This document shows positions 11,215-19,876 of a DNA stretch of 64,000 bases, one piece after another. This DNA comes from Variovorax paradoxus (GTDB taxonomy: Bacteria > Pseudomonadota > Gammaproteobacteria > Burkholderiales > Burkholderiaceae_C): contig NZ_CP046622.1 in the NCBI RefSeq assembly GCF_009755665.1, positions 3,844,001 through 3,908,000 on the forward strand. Direction: 5' to 3'. Below the pieces are notes generated by a model, which did not search any database, was not told where the DNA came from, and saw nothing but the letters and a program-made list of their open reading frames with translations. Position 1 is the first letter of the stretch, and each line of letters begins with the position of its first letter. The position numbers and the translations under genes were made by a program.

Positions 11215-11299
11215 TGGTGCGGTCGGCGAGACTCGAACTCGCACAGCTTTCGCCACTACCCCCTCAAGATAGCGTGTCTACCAATTTCACCACGACCGC
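11215..11299 (-). tRNA. tRNA-Leu (anticodon GAG)
   Basis: The reverse strand folds as a class II tRNA of 85 bases, with acceptor stem GCGGTCG/CGACCGC, a D-arm with TGGTGAAATTGG, anticodon arm CTATC-TTGAGGG-GGTAG (GAG, reading CUC/CUU), a long variable arm, T-loop TTCGAGT and an encoded CCA. The long variable arm and the anticodon both indicate leucine. It sits between secG and nuoA, an order I recall from related betaproteobacteria. Confidence 0.97.
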
Positions 11300-11416
11300 G
11301 GTTTTTTGTTCGGATGGCATGAGGTACCTGTGAAGGTGTTTGGCTTTCCGAACAGCTTTAGAGTTTACCCTGAAATGGAGCAGTTTCTCACTGGCGACTC
11401 CATGAAAACAACTTGA

Positions 11417-11842
11417 TTATTTGTTCGGGATCTGGCCCGGGCCCGAAACAGGCGCGGCGGGAGCCGAGGCAGGCGCGTTGGCCGGCGCAGCGCCCGAGGT
11501 ACCCGAGGGAATCTGACCGGGAATTTGCCCTGCGGGAGCGGAAGCAGGCGTGGCGGGCGCACCAACGGCTGCGCGCTCCAGCAGGCTGCCACCGCCCACG
11601 GGCCGTGCGTGGCTGAAGTAGGCCAGCAGCAGCGTGCATGCAAAGAATACCGCTGCAAGAACAGCCGTGGTGCGCGAGAGGAAATTCGCGCTGCCGCTCG
11701 CGCCGAACAGGCTGCCGGCGCTGCCGCTGCCGAAGGCCGCGCCCATGTCGGCGCCCTTGCCGTGCTGGATCAGGATCAGCCCGATCATTGCAAGGGCCGA
11801 CAGCATCTGCACGCCGACCAAGAGATTGAGGACCACATTCAT
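11417..11842 (-). CDS. secG: Preprotein translocase subunit SecG
   Basis: Small inner-membrane subunit of the SecYEG channel that helps SecA-driven export. Of 141 residues, the first 75 are the SecG core: two helices (about 4-22 and 56-75) joined by a loop containing LIQHGKGADMGAAFGSGSAGSLFG, here split as LIQHGKGADMG and AAFGSGSAGSLFG. The last 60 residues are a Pro/Ala/Gly-rich low-complexity tail ending GPGQIPNK with three copies of GQIP. AGGAG lies about 8 bases before the ATG. It follows tpiA in the same direction. Confidence 0.95.
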   Translation of the reverse strand: MNVVLNLLVGVQMLSALAMIGLILIQHGKGADMGAAFGSGSAGSLFGASGSANFLSRTTAVLAAVFFACTLLLAYFSHARPVGGGSLLERAAVGAPATPASAPAGQIPGQIPSGTSGAAPANAPASAPAAPVSGPGQIPNK

Positions 11843-11881
11843 TCGTTCTTACTCCTAATTGATGTCAGCCGCCCCTCGCGT

Positions 11882-12646
11882 TCAGCGAGCGGCAGCGGAA
11901 ATGATCTGCAAAAAGTCGGCAGCCTTGAGCGAAGCGCCGCCGATCAGGCCGCCGTCGATGTCGGGCTGCGCCAGCAGCTGGGCGGCGTTGCCCGCGTTCA
12001 TGCTGCCGCCGTAAAGGATGCAGATACCGGCCGCGTGTTCGCTGGCGGCATGGTGCAGTTGCGCACGCAGCACGGCGTGCACCGCCTGCGCCTGCTCGGG
12101 CGTGGCCGTCTTGCCGGTGCCGATGGCCCAGACGGGCTCATAGGCCACGACGATTTCGCTGATGCAGTGGCCATTGACATGGATCACCGCGGCCAACTGG
12201 CGCTTGACCACTTCTTCGGTATGCCCGGCTTCGCGCTCGGCCAGCGTTTCGCCCACGCAGACGATCGGCGTGATGCCGTTCGCGAGCGCAGCCGCCGTCT
12301 TGGCTGCCACCGCTTCGTCGGTTTCGCCGTGGTACTGGCGACGCTCCGAATGACCGACGATGGCATAACGCACGCCGAATTCCTTCAGCATGGCCGCCGA
12401 CTGCTCGCCGGTGAACGCACCTTGCGGGTGCGCCGAGATGTCCTGCGCGCCAAGTGCAATGGCCTTCGAACCCGCAAGCAGCGATTGCAGCTGGGCGAAA
12501 TACGGAGCCGGTGCGCAAAGCGCGACATCGCAACTGGCCGGCGCAGCGGCCAGGCCCTGCAGCAGGGCCTTCACCAGCGCCTCGTTGGCAGCCAGGCTGC
12601 CGTTCATCTTCCAGTTGCCGGCGATCAGCTTCTTCTTGGTGGTCAT
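11882..12646 (-). CDS. tpiA: Triosephosphate isomerase
   Basis: Cytoplasmic glycolytic and gluconeogenic enzyme that interconverts dihydroxyacetone phosphate and glyceraldehyde 3-phosphate. The protein has 254 residues, standard for the family. The active-site lysine is in AGNWKMNG (K13), the catalytic histidine in IVGHSERR (about residue 97) and the catalytic glutamate in [14 protein letters not shown] (about 170), the last including the mobile loop 6; the phosphate-binding LYGGSMN follows. The ATG at 12646 gives the usual N-terminus; an ATG 21 bp upstream would overlap the oxidoreductase stop. It sits between a quinone oxidoreductase gene and secG. Confidence 0.96.
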   Translation of the reverse strand: MTTKKKLIAGNWKMNGSLAANEALVKALLQGLAAAPASCDVALCAPAPYFAQLQSLLAGSKAIALGAQDISAHPQGAFTGEQSAAMLKEFGVRYAIVGHSERRQYHGETDEAVAAKTAAALANGITPIVCVGETLAEREAGHTEEVVKRQLAAVIHVNGHCISEIVVAYEPVWAIGTGKTATPEQAQAVHAVLRAQLHHAASEHAAGICILYGGSMNAGNAAQLLAQPDIDGGLIGGASLKAADFLQIISAAAR

Positions 12647-12660
12647 CGTGTTGTTGCCCG

Positions 12661-13659
12661 TCACCATGTCAGCACGATCTTGCCGATGTGCTGGTTGGAT
12701 TCCATCAGCGCATGCGCCTGCGCCGCACCGCTGGGTTCGCCGCCCGCGGCAAAGGTGCTGTGGATCACCGGCTTGATCGCGCCGCTTTCGAGCAGCGGCC
12801 AGACCTTCTCGCGCAGCGCCTTGGCAATGGCGCCCTTGAACGCCACGGGCCGCGGACGCAGCGTCGAGCCGGTGATCACCAGCCGCTTGCGCAGCACCAG
12901 GCCCGCATTGAAGTCGCTCTTGACCCCGCCCTGCACTGCGATGATCACCAGCCGGCCGTCTTCGGCCATGCATTCGATCTCGCGCGCCACGTAGTCGCCC
13001 GCAACCATGTCGAGGATCACGTCCACGCCTTTGCCGCCGGTGAGCTTTTTCGCCTCTTCGGCGAAATCGCTCGTGCGGTAGTTGATGGCGTGGTCCGCGC
13101 CCAGCTTCTTGCAGGCTTCGCACTTGTCGTCGCTGCCGGCCGTGACGATCACCGTCGCACCGAGCGCCTTGGCAATCTGGATTGCCGTCACGCCGATGCC
13201 GCTCGAGCCGCCCTGGATCAAAAGGGTTTCGCCCTTTTGCAGGCCGCCCCGTTCGAACACGTTGCTCCACACGGTGAAGAACGTCTCGGGCAGCGAAGCC
13301 GCTTCGGTGTCGCTCCAGCCCTTGGGCACCGGAAGGCATTGCGCCACAGGCGCCACGCACAGCTCGGCATAGCCGCCGCCGGCAATCAGCGCACAGACGC
13401 GGTCGCCGATCTTGAAGCCCGCCTCGGCCAGGGCCGCGGCATCGCCCGACACGATCTCGCCGGCCACTTCGAGGCCCGGCAGGTCGGAAGCGCCCGGCGG
13501 CACCGGGTAGTGGCCCTTGCGCTGCAAAACGTCCGGACGGTTCACGCCGCTCGCTGCAACGCGGATCAGCAATTCGCCCACGCCGGCCACCGGATCGGGA
13601 CGCTCCACGGCGCGCAGCACCTCAGGGGCGCCGTACGAAGTGATTTCAATGGCTTTCAT
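12661..13659 (-). CDS. NAD(P)H-quinone oxidoreductase, zinc-free MDR family (PIG3/QOR type)
   Basis: Medium-chain reductase of 332 residues, probably an NADPH-dependent one-electron quinone reductase. It begins [16 protein letters not shown], has the N-terminal GroES-like fold, then a Rossmann nucleotide-binding motif ([14 protein letters not shown], about 145-158) and the [10 protein letters not shown] segment. There are no zinc-ligand cysteine clusters, which separates it from alcohol dehydrogenases. It lies 84 bp after pnp and 14 bp before tpiA. Substrate is not readable from sequence. Confidence 0.9.
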   Translation of the reverse strand: MKAIEITSYGAPEVLRAVERPDPVAGVGELLIRVAASGVNRPDVLQRKGHYPVPPGASDLPGLEVAGEIVSGDAAALAEAGFKIGDRVCALIAGGGYAELCVAPVAQCLPVPKGWSDTEAASLPETFFTVWSNVFERGGLQKGETLLIQGGSSGIGVTAIQIAKALGATVIVTAGSDDKCEACKKLGADHAINYRTSDFAEEAKKLTGGKGVDVILDMVAGDYVAREIECMAEDGRLVIIAVQGGVKSDFNAGLVLRKRLVITGSTLRPRPVAFKGAIAKALREKVWPLLESGAIKPVIHSTFAAGGEPSGAAQAHALMESNQHIGKIVLTW

Positions 13660-13704
13660 CGTCTTTTGGCCTGCAACGCCCGTGTCCGGGCGTGGTTAGC
13701 AATT

Positions 13705-13732
13705 AAAAAGTCGGCAACGGCAAAGCTTGCCG
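13705..13732 (-). terminator. Possible intrinsic terminator after pnp
   Basis: On the minus strand CGGCAA (13732-13727) can pair with TTGCCG (13717-13712) around a 9-base loop, followed after two bases by TTTTTAA. An alternative palindrome (13718-13732) overlaps it. It stands just beyond the pnp stop. The stem is short, so partial termination is as likely as full. Confidence 0.5.
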
Positions 13733-13743
13733 CTGCGCCCTTC

Positions 13744-16059
13744 TTACTCTTGCGATTCGCGCGGTGCGTACGGCTGCTCGCCGGCCGGTGCCTGCGGCTG
13801 CTCGTTGCGCGGCTGCTGCTGCTCGTTGTTGAAACGAGGAGCGCGATCGCCGCCGCGGTCACCACCACGGTCGCCACGGTCCGAACGCTCGCGGCGTTCG
13901 CCGCCGCGATCACCGCGGTCGCCACGATCTTCACGCGGTGCACGTTCCTGGAATTCCATGCCGGCCGGACGCTCGGTCAGGGCCTTCATGGACAGCTTGA
14001 CGCGGCCCTTTTCGTCCGTCTCGAGAACCTTGACCTTCACGATCTGGCCTTCGCTCAGATAGTCGGTCACCTTCTCGACGCGCTCATGCGCGATCTGGCT
14101 GATGTGCAGCAGGCCGTCCTTGCCGGGCAACAGATTGATGAGCGCGCCGAAGTCCAGGATCTTGGTGACCGGGCCTTCGTAGACCTTGCCGATTTCGACT
14201 TCGGCGGTGATCTGCTCGATGCGCTTCTTGGCCAGCTCGGCCTTTTCCGGGTCGGTCGAGGCGATGGTGATGGTGCCGTCTTCGTCGATGTTGATCGTCG
14301 TGCCGGTTTCTTCCTGCAGGCCGCGAATGACCGCGCCGCCCTTGCCGATCACGTCGCGGATCTTCTCGGGGTTGATCTTCAGCGTGGTCAGGCGCGGTGC
14401 GAACTGCGACACCTCGGTCTTGGCTTCGCCCATCGCTTCCTGCATCTTGCCCAGGATGTGCATGCGTGCTTCCTTGGCCTGTGCCAGTGCGACCTGCATG
14501 ATTTCCTTGGTGATGCCCTGGATCTTGATGTCCATCTGCAGCGCGGTGATGCCGTTGGTCGTGCCGGCCACCTTGAAGTCCATGTCGCCCAGGTGATCTT
14601 CGTCGCCCAGGATGTCGGTCAGCACCGCAAAGCGGTTGTCTTCCTTGATCAGGCCCATGGCGATGCCGGCCACGTGCGCCTTCATCGGCACACCGGCGTC
14701 CATCATCGAGAGGCAGCCGCCGCAGACCGAAGCCATCGACGAGGAGCCGTTCGACTCGGTGATTTCCGACACCACGCGAATGGTGTACGGGAACTCTTCC
14801 TTGGTCGGCAGCACGGCGACGAGCGCGCGCTTGGCCAGGCGGCCGTGGCCGATTTCGCGGCGCTTGGTCGAGCCCATGCGGCCCACTTCACCGGTGGCAA
14901 AGGGAGGCATGTTGTAGTGGAACAGGAAGCGGTCTTCGTACTCGCCGGCCAGCGCGTCGATGCGCTGTGCGTCGCGTTCGGTGCCGAGCGTGGTCACGAC
15001 CAAGCCCTGCGTCTCACCGCGCGTGAACAGCGCCGAGCCGTGGGTGCGCGGCAGCACGGAGTTGCGGATTTCGATGGGACGCACGGTGCGTGTGTCGCGC
15101 CCGTCGATGCGGGGTTCGCCCGACAGAATCTGGCTGCGGACGATCTTCGATTCAATCGAGAACAGCAGGTCGTTGACCTTGCCGGCGTCGAAGGGTTCGC
15201 CGCTTTCCTTCAGCGTGTTCATCACGCTGGCATTGGCTTCGCGCAGGGCTTGCGTGCGGGCTTGCTTGCTGCGGATCTGATAGACGGCGCGCAGCTTTTC
15301 TTCGGCCAGGCTCTTGACCTTGGCAACGAAGGCTTCGTCTTCGGCCGGCGGCTGCCAGTCCCACACCGGCTTGCCGGCGTCGCGCACGAGCTCATGAATC
15401 GCGTTGATCGCGATGTTGGCTTGTTCGTGGCCGAACACCACGCCGCCCAGCATGATTTCTTCGCTGAGTTGCTGTGCTTCGGATTCGACCATCAGCACGG
15501 CGGCTTCGGTACCGGCCACGACGAGGTCCATCTGCGAATCCTTGCGGGCGGTCTGGCCCGGATTCAGCACGTACTGGCCGTTGATGTAGCCCACGCGCGC
15601 AGCGCCGATCGGGCCGCTGAACGGAATGCCGGAAATCGACAGCGCGGCGCTCACGCCGATCATGGCGGCGATGTCGGCGTCAACTTCAGGGTTGAGCGAC
15701 AGCGTGTGGATGACCACGTGCACTTCGTTCAGGAAGCCTTCGGGGAACAGCGGGCGGATCGGACGGTCGATCAGGCGGCTGGTCAGGGTTTCGTGTTCGC
15801 TCGGCTTGGCTTCGCGCTTGAAGAAGCTGCCGGGGATCTTGCCCGCGGCGTAGGTCTTCTCGATGTAGTCGACGGTCAGCGGGAAGAAATCCTGGCCGGG
15901 CTTGGCCGACTTGGAGGCCACCACGGTCGCCAGGACCACGGTTCCGTCGATGTCGACCACCACGGCGCCGCTGGCCTGGCGGGCGATTTCGCCCGTTTCC
16001 ATGACGACAGTCTTGTCGCCCCATTGGAAGGACTTGGTGACTTTGTTGAAGAGGCTCAT
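13744..16059 (-). CDS. pnp: Polyribonucleotide nucleotidyltransferase (PNPase)
   Basis: Phosphorolytic 3'-5' exoribonuclease, core of the RNA degradosome in many bacteria. At 771 residues it is longer than the E. coli enzyme (about 711). In order: first RNase PH domain (about 1-145), helical linker, second RNase PH domain (about 310-535), KH domain with the GKGG loop (about 555-615), S1 domain (about 625-695). The last 70 residues are an Arg/Asp/Gly-rich tail with repeated RGDRGG-like units, then a Gln/Pro-rich end ([12 protein letters not shown]). AGGAG stands 7 bases before the ATG. It is downstream of rpsO, the classic arrangement. Confidence 0.97.
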   Translation of the reverse strand: MSLFNKVTKSFQWGDKTVVMETGEIARQASGAVVVDIDGTVVLATVVASKSAKPGQDFFPLTVDYIEKTYAAGKIPGSFFKREAKPSEHETLTSRLIDRPIRPLFPEGFLNEVHVVIHTLSLNPEVDADIAAMIGVSAALSISGIPFSGPIGAARVGYINGQYVLNPGQTARKDSQMDLVVAGTEAAVLMVESEAQQLSEEIMLGGVVFGHEQANIAINAIHELVRDAGKPVWDWQPPAEDEAFVAKVKSLAEEKLRAVYQIRSKQARTQALREANASVMNTLKESGEPFDAGKVNDLLFSIESKIVRSQILSGEPRIDGRDTRTVRPIEIRNSVLPRTHGSALFTRGETQGLVVTTLGTERDAQRIDALAGEYEDRFLFHYNMPPFATGEVGRMGSTKRREIGHGRLAKRALVAVLPTKEEFPYTIRVVSEITESNGSSSMASVCGGCLSMMDAGVPMKAHVAGIAMGLIKEDNRFAVLTDILGDEDHLGDMDFKVAGTTNGITALQMDIKIQGITKEIMQVALAQAKEARMHILGKMQEAMGEAKTEVSQFAPRLTTLKINPEKIRDVIGKGGAVIRGLQEETGTTINIDEDGTITIASTDPEKAELAKKRIEQITAEVEIGKVYEGPVTKILDFGALINLLPGKDGLLHISQIAHERVEKVTDYLSEGQIVKVKVLETDEKGRVKLSMKALTERPAGMEFQERAPREDRGDRGDRGGERRERSDRGDRGGDRGGDRAPRFNNEQQQPRNEQPQAPAGEQPYAPRESQE

Positions 16060-16085
16060 GTTTGCTCCTGTTTTGATAGCGATTG

Positions 16086-16188
16086 ACCTGTATTCATCAC
16101 AGGTTTCGCAGGGACGGAGGCTTCTCAGAACACGATGCCATTCCAGCGAAGCTCGGCGGGAACTTCATTGGAATGACACAGCTTCGCT
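16086..16188 (-). promoter_or_regulatory. Structured pnp leader with interleaved stems
   Basis: Just ahead of the pnp ribosome site, ACCTGT/ACAGGT arms (16086-16091, 16099-16104) form a small hairpin. Upstream, two stems interleave: 16139-16145 with 16169-16175, and 16145-16153 with 16180-16188 (a perfect 9-bp match). These are either alternative folds or a pseudoknot. In E. coli the pnp leader folds into a long hairpin cut by RNase III and used by PNPase to repress itself; a similar role here is an inference. Confidence 0.5.
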
Positions 16189-16221
16189 CTGTTTTGGCAC
16201 TCCGAAAGTGGATCGCGAAGT

Positions 16222-16261
16222 AAAAAACGCCTGAGCTAGCGGACTAACCCAGGCGTTTTTT
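16222..16261 (-). terminator. Strong intrinsic terminator between rpsO and pnp
   Basis: A6-CGCCTG (16222-16233) pairs with CAGGCG-T6 (16250-16261) around a 16-base loop. It works on either strand and follows the rpsO stop by 13 bases. Some readthrough into pnp would be expected by analogy with other rpsO-pnp pairs. Confidence 0.9.
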
Positions 16262-16274
16262 CATGCGATTCGGT

Positions 16275-16541
16275 TTACTTGCGCAGACCCAGCTTGGCGA
16301 TCAGCGCGGTGTAACGATCGGCGTCCTTGGACTTGAGGTAGTCCAGGAGCTTGCGGCGGCGGCTCACCATGCGCAGCAGGCCGCGACGGCCATGGTGGTC
16401 CTTGGCGTGCGTCTTGAAGTGGGGGGTGAGCTCGTTGATACGGGCGGTCAGCAGTGCGACTTGCACTTCGGGGCTACCGGTATCGTTGGCGGCGCGGGCG
16501 TTGTCTTTGACGACTTCGGCCTTGATGGAGGCTGCGATCAT
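16275..16541 (-). CDS. rpsO: Ribosomal protein S15
   Basis: Small-subunit protein of 88 residues, binding 16S rRNA and needed for S6-S18 assembly and subunit bridging. The typical [15 protein letters not shown] and [21 protein letters not shown] regions are present. AAGGAA lies before the ATG. A good -10 box stands about 90 bp upstream. Confidence 0.98.
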   Translation of the reverse strand: MIAASIKAEVVKDNARAANDTGSPEVQVALLTARINELTPHFKTHAKDHHGRRGLLRMVSRRRKLLDYLKSKDADRYTALIAKLGLRK

Positions 16542-16629
16542 GTTGAATTTCCTTGTTCCGGGATGTTTGACTTGCGGTAGGCGCTGGAACTGCCCCTACC
16601 GTGCGCCTTGCGGCATGCAAAGCCTCGGG

Positions 16630-16635
16630 ATTATA
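16630..16635 (-). promoter_or_regulatory. Candidate rpsO promoter, -10 box
   Basis: The minus strand reads TATAAT here, giving a start near 16623 and an untranslated leader of about 80 bases. The -35 region near 16653-16658 is weak. The box sits between the aminotransferase stop and rpsO. Confidence 0.6.
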
Positions 16636-16656
16636 GCTCGCCCCGGGCTTGCGCGT

Positions 16657-17886
16657 TTACTGTCTGGATAGCCAGGTTTTCAGGCGCTCCACGCCCTGCA
16701 CAAGGCGCTGGGGGTCCTTGGAAGCGAAGCACCAGCGCAGCCACCCCTGGGCTTCCGGGGCAAAGGCGTTGCCGGGGGCCAGGCCCAGGCCGGCTTCGAC
16801 GACCAGGCGCTTGGCAAGTTCGAGCGAGTCGCCGAAGCCGTCGAGCCGGAAAAAGGCGTACATGCCGCCCTTGGCCGGGGCCACCTGCACACCGGGCAAG
16901 GCTTCCAGCAGCGGCACCAGGGTGTCCCGGCACTGTTTCAGGTGGGCGACCACGCGAGGAGTGATCTCGGCGGTGTGTTCGATGGCGACGACGGCGGCGC
17001 GCTGGGTGAAGACGCTGGCGCACGAGGTGTTGAACTCGATCAGCTTGCCGATGCCCTCGACCAGCGCGGGTGGCAGCACCAGCCAGCCAAGGCGCCAACC
17101 GGTCATGAGAAAGCTCTTCGAGAAGCTGTGCGTCACCACCAGCCGGTCGTCAGGCCTCGAAATGTCCAGGAAGCTCGGCGCGCAGCCGTTGGGATCAAGT
17201 TCCCCCCGATGGGCTTCGCCCTGCCCCCCGGGGGGCGAGTCCGCCTCGAGGCGGCTCGGCGCCGGACTCGGCTCGAAGTACAGCCGCTCGTACACCTCGT
17301 CGGCCAGGATCCAGGTGCCGGTTTCGCGGCAGTGGTCGAGCACGGCCTGCTGCTCTTCGCGCGTCATGGTCCAGCCGGTCGGATTGTTGGGCGCGTTGAC
17401 GATCAAGAGCTTGGTCTTCGGCGTGACCGCCTTGCACAACGCTGCAAGGTCGAGCGTCCATTGGCCGTCGGCAGGCACCAGCGACACGGTGCGCACCACG
17501 GCGCCAAGAATCGCCGGCTGCGCCGTGAGGTTGGGCCACACCGGCGTGACCGCGACCACTTCATCACCCGCATCGACCAGCGCCTGCACCGCGAGCATCA
17601 GCGCGCTCACGCCGCCGGAGGTCACGGCAAGGCGCGAAGCATCCACCTTGGGATGCAGCTTGCTGGTGTAGCCGGCAATTGCCTCGCGCAGCTCGGGCAG
17701 GCCGAGGTTGTGCGCATAGAAGGTTTCGCCGCGCTGCAGCGAATCGATGGCCGCCTGGCGGATCACCTCGGGCGTGACCTCGTCGCTTTCGCCAAACCAG
17801 AAGGCGAGCACGTCGTCGCGGCCCAGACCGGCGTTGGCAACCTCGCGGATCTTGGAGGCTTCGAGGTTGTGGATGGCTTCACGCAT
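16657..17886 (-). CDS. Class I/II PLP-dependent aminotransferase
   Basis: Fold-type I aminotransferase of 409 residues, cytoplasmic; the amino donor is not readable. Visible motifs: APNNPTGWTM (cofactor and substrate loop), ILADEVYERLYF with the PLP-contacting Asp/Tyr, and the Schiff-base lysine in THSFSKSFLMTGWRLGW. The ATG at 17886 begins MREAIHNLEASKIREV. About 27 residues between YERLYFEPSP and APSFLDI are foreign low-complexity sequence (SPPGGQGEAHRG and neighbours), an in-frame insertion near the active-site half that the enzyme seems to tolerate. The binding-protein gene upstream is 11 bp away, so both may be one transcript. Confidence 0.9.
   Translation of the reverse strand: MREAIHNLEASKIREVANAGLGRDDVLAFWFGESDEVTPEVIRQAAIDSLQRGETFYAHNLGLPELREAIAGYTSKLHPKVDASRLAVTSGGVSALMLAVQALVDAGDEVVAVTPVWPNLTAQPAILGAVVRTVSLVPADGQWTLDLAALCKAVTPKTKLLIVNAPNNPTGWTMTREEQQAVLDHCRETGTWILADEVYERLYFEPSPAPSRLEADSPPGGQGEAHRGELDPNGCAPSFLDISRPDDRLVVTHSFSKSFLMTGWRLGWLVLPPALVEGIGKLIEFNTSCASVFTQRAAVVAIEHTAEITPRVVAHLKQCRDTLVPLLEALPGVQVAPAKGGMYAFFRLDGFGDSLELAKRLVVEAGLGLAPGNAFAPEAQGWLRWCFASKDPQRLVQGVERLKTWLSRQ
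17173..17262. repeat. In-frame repeat insertion with 9-bp direct repeats
   Basis: The 9-mer GCTCGGCGC occurs at 17173-17181 and again at 17254-17262, exactly 81 bp (27 codons) apart. Between them lies sequence built around C6-G6 (17225-17236), with complementary flanks such as CCGCCTCGAGGCGG. The inserted codons interrupt a conserved aminotransferase segment. This looks like insertion of a short palindromic element with target duplication. Confidence 0.75.
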
Positions 17887-17897
17887 GTATTTGTTTC

Positions 17898-19187
17898 CTA
17901 GCTTCTCTTCATCTTGCAGGTGGTCGGCAGTTCGGCGCGTTCGGGTGCGATGGTCTTGATCACGCGAAAGCCGTAGCCGGAGCCTTCGACATCGAACTGC
18001 ACGCCCGGCCTGCCCTGCCTGTCCATCACGCCCACCACGAGCTGCTGCTGGAACTGATGGTCCGCCGCGCGCATACGCCCGCGCTGTCCGTAAAGGCTCA
18101 CGTCGGCCTGTTCGAGCGCACGCGCCACGGCCGCCGCATCGACGCTGCCCGCGCGCTCGATGGCCTGCGCCAGCGACTCCACGAGCAGTTGCATGCGCAT
18201 GTGCACGTAGTCGTCGGCAGGCTTGGGAAAGCGCGCGCGGAATGCGCGATAGAACGCCTCCGACTGCGCGGTCTGCACGTTGGGCAGCCAGTCGGCCACC
18301 GCTATCACGCGGCCGATGCCCGCATCGCCGATGGCGGCGGGCGCGCCGAGCGCGTTGCCGTAGAAGGTATAGAAAGTGCCGTTGAAGCCGCCCTCGCGCG
18401 CCGCCTTCACGAGCAGCGTGAGGTCGTTGCCCCAGTTGCCGGTGAACACCGCCTGCGCGCCGCTTGCAATGATCTTGCTGGCGTAAGGCGCGAAGTCCTT
18501 CACCCTGCCCATTGGGTGCAGCTCGTCCCCGACGATTTCCACATCGGGCCGCTGCACGCCCAGCTGGCGTTTCGATTCGCGCAGCACCGCCTGGCCGAAG
18601 CTGTAGTCCTGGCCGATGAGGTACGCGCGCCTGAGCGTTGCGTCGTCCTTCACAACGTCCATCAGCGCGGCCACGCGCATGTCGGCGTGGGCATCGAAGC
18701 GAAAGTGCCAGAAGCTGCAGCGCTCGTTGGTGAGCACCGGATCGACCGCCGCGTAGTTGAGAAAGATCACGCGCCGCGAGGGATCGCGCTCGTTGTTCTT
18801 TTCGATGGCATCGACCAGCGCCGCGGCGGTGGCCGACGAGTTGCCTTGCAGCACGATGCGCGCACCGTCGTCCATGGCCGCGCGCAGCGCCGACAGCGCT
18901 TCTTCGTTCTGCCCCTTGCTGTCGTAGCGATCGAGCTGCAGCGGCCGTGCACCGCCGGGCACACCCGGCAGCTTGACGCCGCCGCGCGCATTCACGCGCT
19001 CCACCGCCCACAGCAGATTGCGGAACACCGCTTCGCCCGTGTTGGCGAAGGGGCCGCTCATGCTCTCGATCAGCGCAAGGCGGATGGGCGCCGGCGGCGT
19101 TTGCGCCGCTGCGGCAAAGGGGGCCGCGCATAGCGCCAGCGCCGCAAATTTCAAGGCCTTGCGACGCCAAATAAAGGGGGGATTCAT
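17898..19187 (-). CDS. ABC transporter periplasmic binding protein, branched-chain amino acid type
   Basis: Periplasmic binding protein type 1 fold, 429 residues. The N-terminus MNPPFIWRRKALKF followed by a hydrophobic core and AAAQTPPAP is a Sec signal peptide. The mature protein starts with PIRLALIESMSGPFANTG, as in LivJ-type receptors, and keeps GQDYSFGQ. I chose the ATG at 19187 because it places the signal peptide correctly; an upstream start would add 16 residues. No permease or ATPase gene is beside it, so this is an orphan receptor. It ends 11 bp before the aminotransferase. Confidence 0.85.
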   Translation of the reverse strand: MNPPFIWRRKALKFAALALCAAPFAAAAQTPPAPIRLALIESMSGPFANTGEAVFRNLLWAVERVNARGGVKLPGVPGGARPLQLDRYDSKGQNEEALSALRAAMDDGARIVLQGNSSATAAALVDAIEKNNERDPSRRVIFLNYAAVDPVLTNERCSFWHFRFDAHADMRVAALMDVVKDDATLRRAYLIGQDYSFGQAVLRESKRQLGVQRPDVEIVGDELHPMGRVKDFAPYASKIIASGAQAVFTGNWGNDLTLLVKAAREGGFNGTFYTFYGNALGAPAAIGDAGIGRVIAVADWLPNVQTAQSEAFYRAFRARFPKPADDYVHMRMQLLVESLAQAIERAGSVDAAAVARALEQADVSLYGQRGRMRAADHQFQQQLVVGVMDRQGRPGVQFDVEGSGYGFRVIKTIAPERAELPTTCKMKRS

Positions 19188-19308
19188 TGTCTTGAAACGG
19201 TTGCGGCCGCGCCTAGATGTGGTGGCAAGCGGCACTCAGCATTGAATGGCCGCGCAGTGTAAGGGACACACATTCTTGTCCCCATTGTGTTCATTCAGGA
19301 GTTCTTTC

Positions 19309-19680
19309 ATGTTTTTCGCACCCGCCCTTCATACCGCCCGCTTCGCTCCGCGTTCGTACGACCGCGCCTTCGAGCGTTTCGTCAACGAAGCCTTTGCCAG
19401 CGCACGCAAGTCGCCGCTCGTCGAACAGGACGACAAGAGCTGGACGCTCTCCATCGATGTCCCCGGACTTTCGCGCGAGGACCTCTCCATCGGCATCGAA
19501 GGCACCGTGGTCCGCATCGAGAGCAAGGCCGAAGCCAAGCGCCAGTTCAAGGCCGCCTACGAGTTGCCGCAAGACATCGATGTGAGCGCTAGCGAGGCCA
19601 AGCTCGAGAACGGCGTGCTCACGCTCAAGCTGGGCAAGCAAGTGCCGGTGAGCCGCGTTTCGGAGCTGCCGATCAGCTGA
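19309..19680 (+). CDS. Small heat-shock protein, Hsp20 family
   Basis: ATP-independent holdase chaperone of 123 residues. The alpha-crystallin domain spans about residues 35-123: DDKSWTLSIDVPGLSREDLSI and the closing strand ENGVLTLKLGKQ. There is no C-terminal IXI motif beyond the domain except LPIS, so the tail is short. The ATG at 19309 has AGGAG 8 bases upstream; the open frame before it is not coding. A GGGACA/TGTCCC hairpin (19263-19282) precedes the ribosome site. Confidence 0.9.
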   Translation: MFFAPALHTARFAPRSYDRAFERFVNEAFASARKSPLVEQDDKSWTLSIDVPGLSREDLSIGIEGTVVRIESKAEAKRQFKAAYELPQDIDVSASEAKLENGVLTLKLGKQVPVSRVSELPIS

Positions 19681-19689
19681 TCGAGCAAA

Positions 19690-19873
19690 GCCCACGAGAG
19701 GAAAGTGTCGTTAACTATTGTTTTTGACTTTGAAGACGCTCCCTAATCACAATAGGACAGTGAATAACATCACATCATGTGACGTATTCACATTTTTCTT
19801 CTTTCTTCTTCGTGGGCGTCTCGCAGACGCACCGAATCGCTGACGGTGCGGATTCGGGTGCCCCTTAAGGCAC
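19690..19873 (+). promoter_or_regulatory. AT-rich island and structured leader before the hydrolase gene
   Basis: By my count 19711-19800 is about one third G+C, in otherwise GC-rich DNA. It is bounded by GCCCACGA (19690-19697) and TCGTGGGC (19810-19817). Inside is a near-perfect dyad, TGAATA-TCACAT-ATGTGA-TATTCA (19761-19790), a candidate operator, and a possible -35 TTGACT (19724-19729). Three hairpins follow: 19816-19830; 19829-19849, which competes with a longer stem 19830-19860; and 19858-19873, whose 3' arm overlaps the AAGG ribosome site. The longer stem and the last hairpin exclude each other. Confidence 0.55.
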
Positions 19874-19876
19874 GCC

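Noticed and set aside
11300..11416. Terminator after secG
   Set aside because: An ATGGAG/CTCCAT stem is possible but only two T bases follow, and the region probably reads through into tRNA-Leu.
12454..16086. Open frame of 1210 codons on the plus strand
   Set aside because: It lies antisense to tpiA, the quinone oxidoreductase and pnp, has His/Arg/Val-rich composition typical of GC-rich reverse frames, and no recognisable domain.
19246..19308. N-terminal extension of the small heat-shock protein and an RpoH promoter
   Set aside because: The ribosome site AGGAG fits the ATG at 19309. The CCCCATTG box has no convincing partner at the -35 distance.
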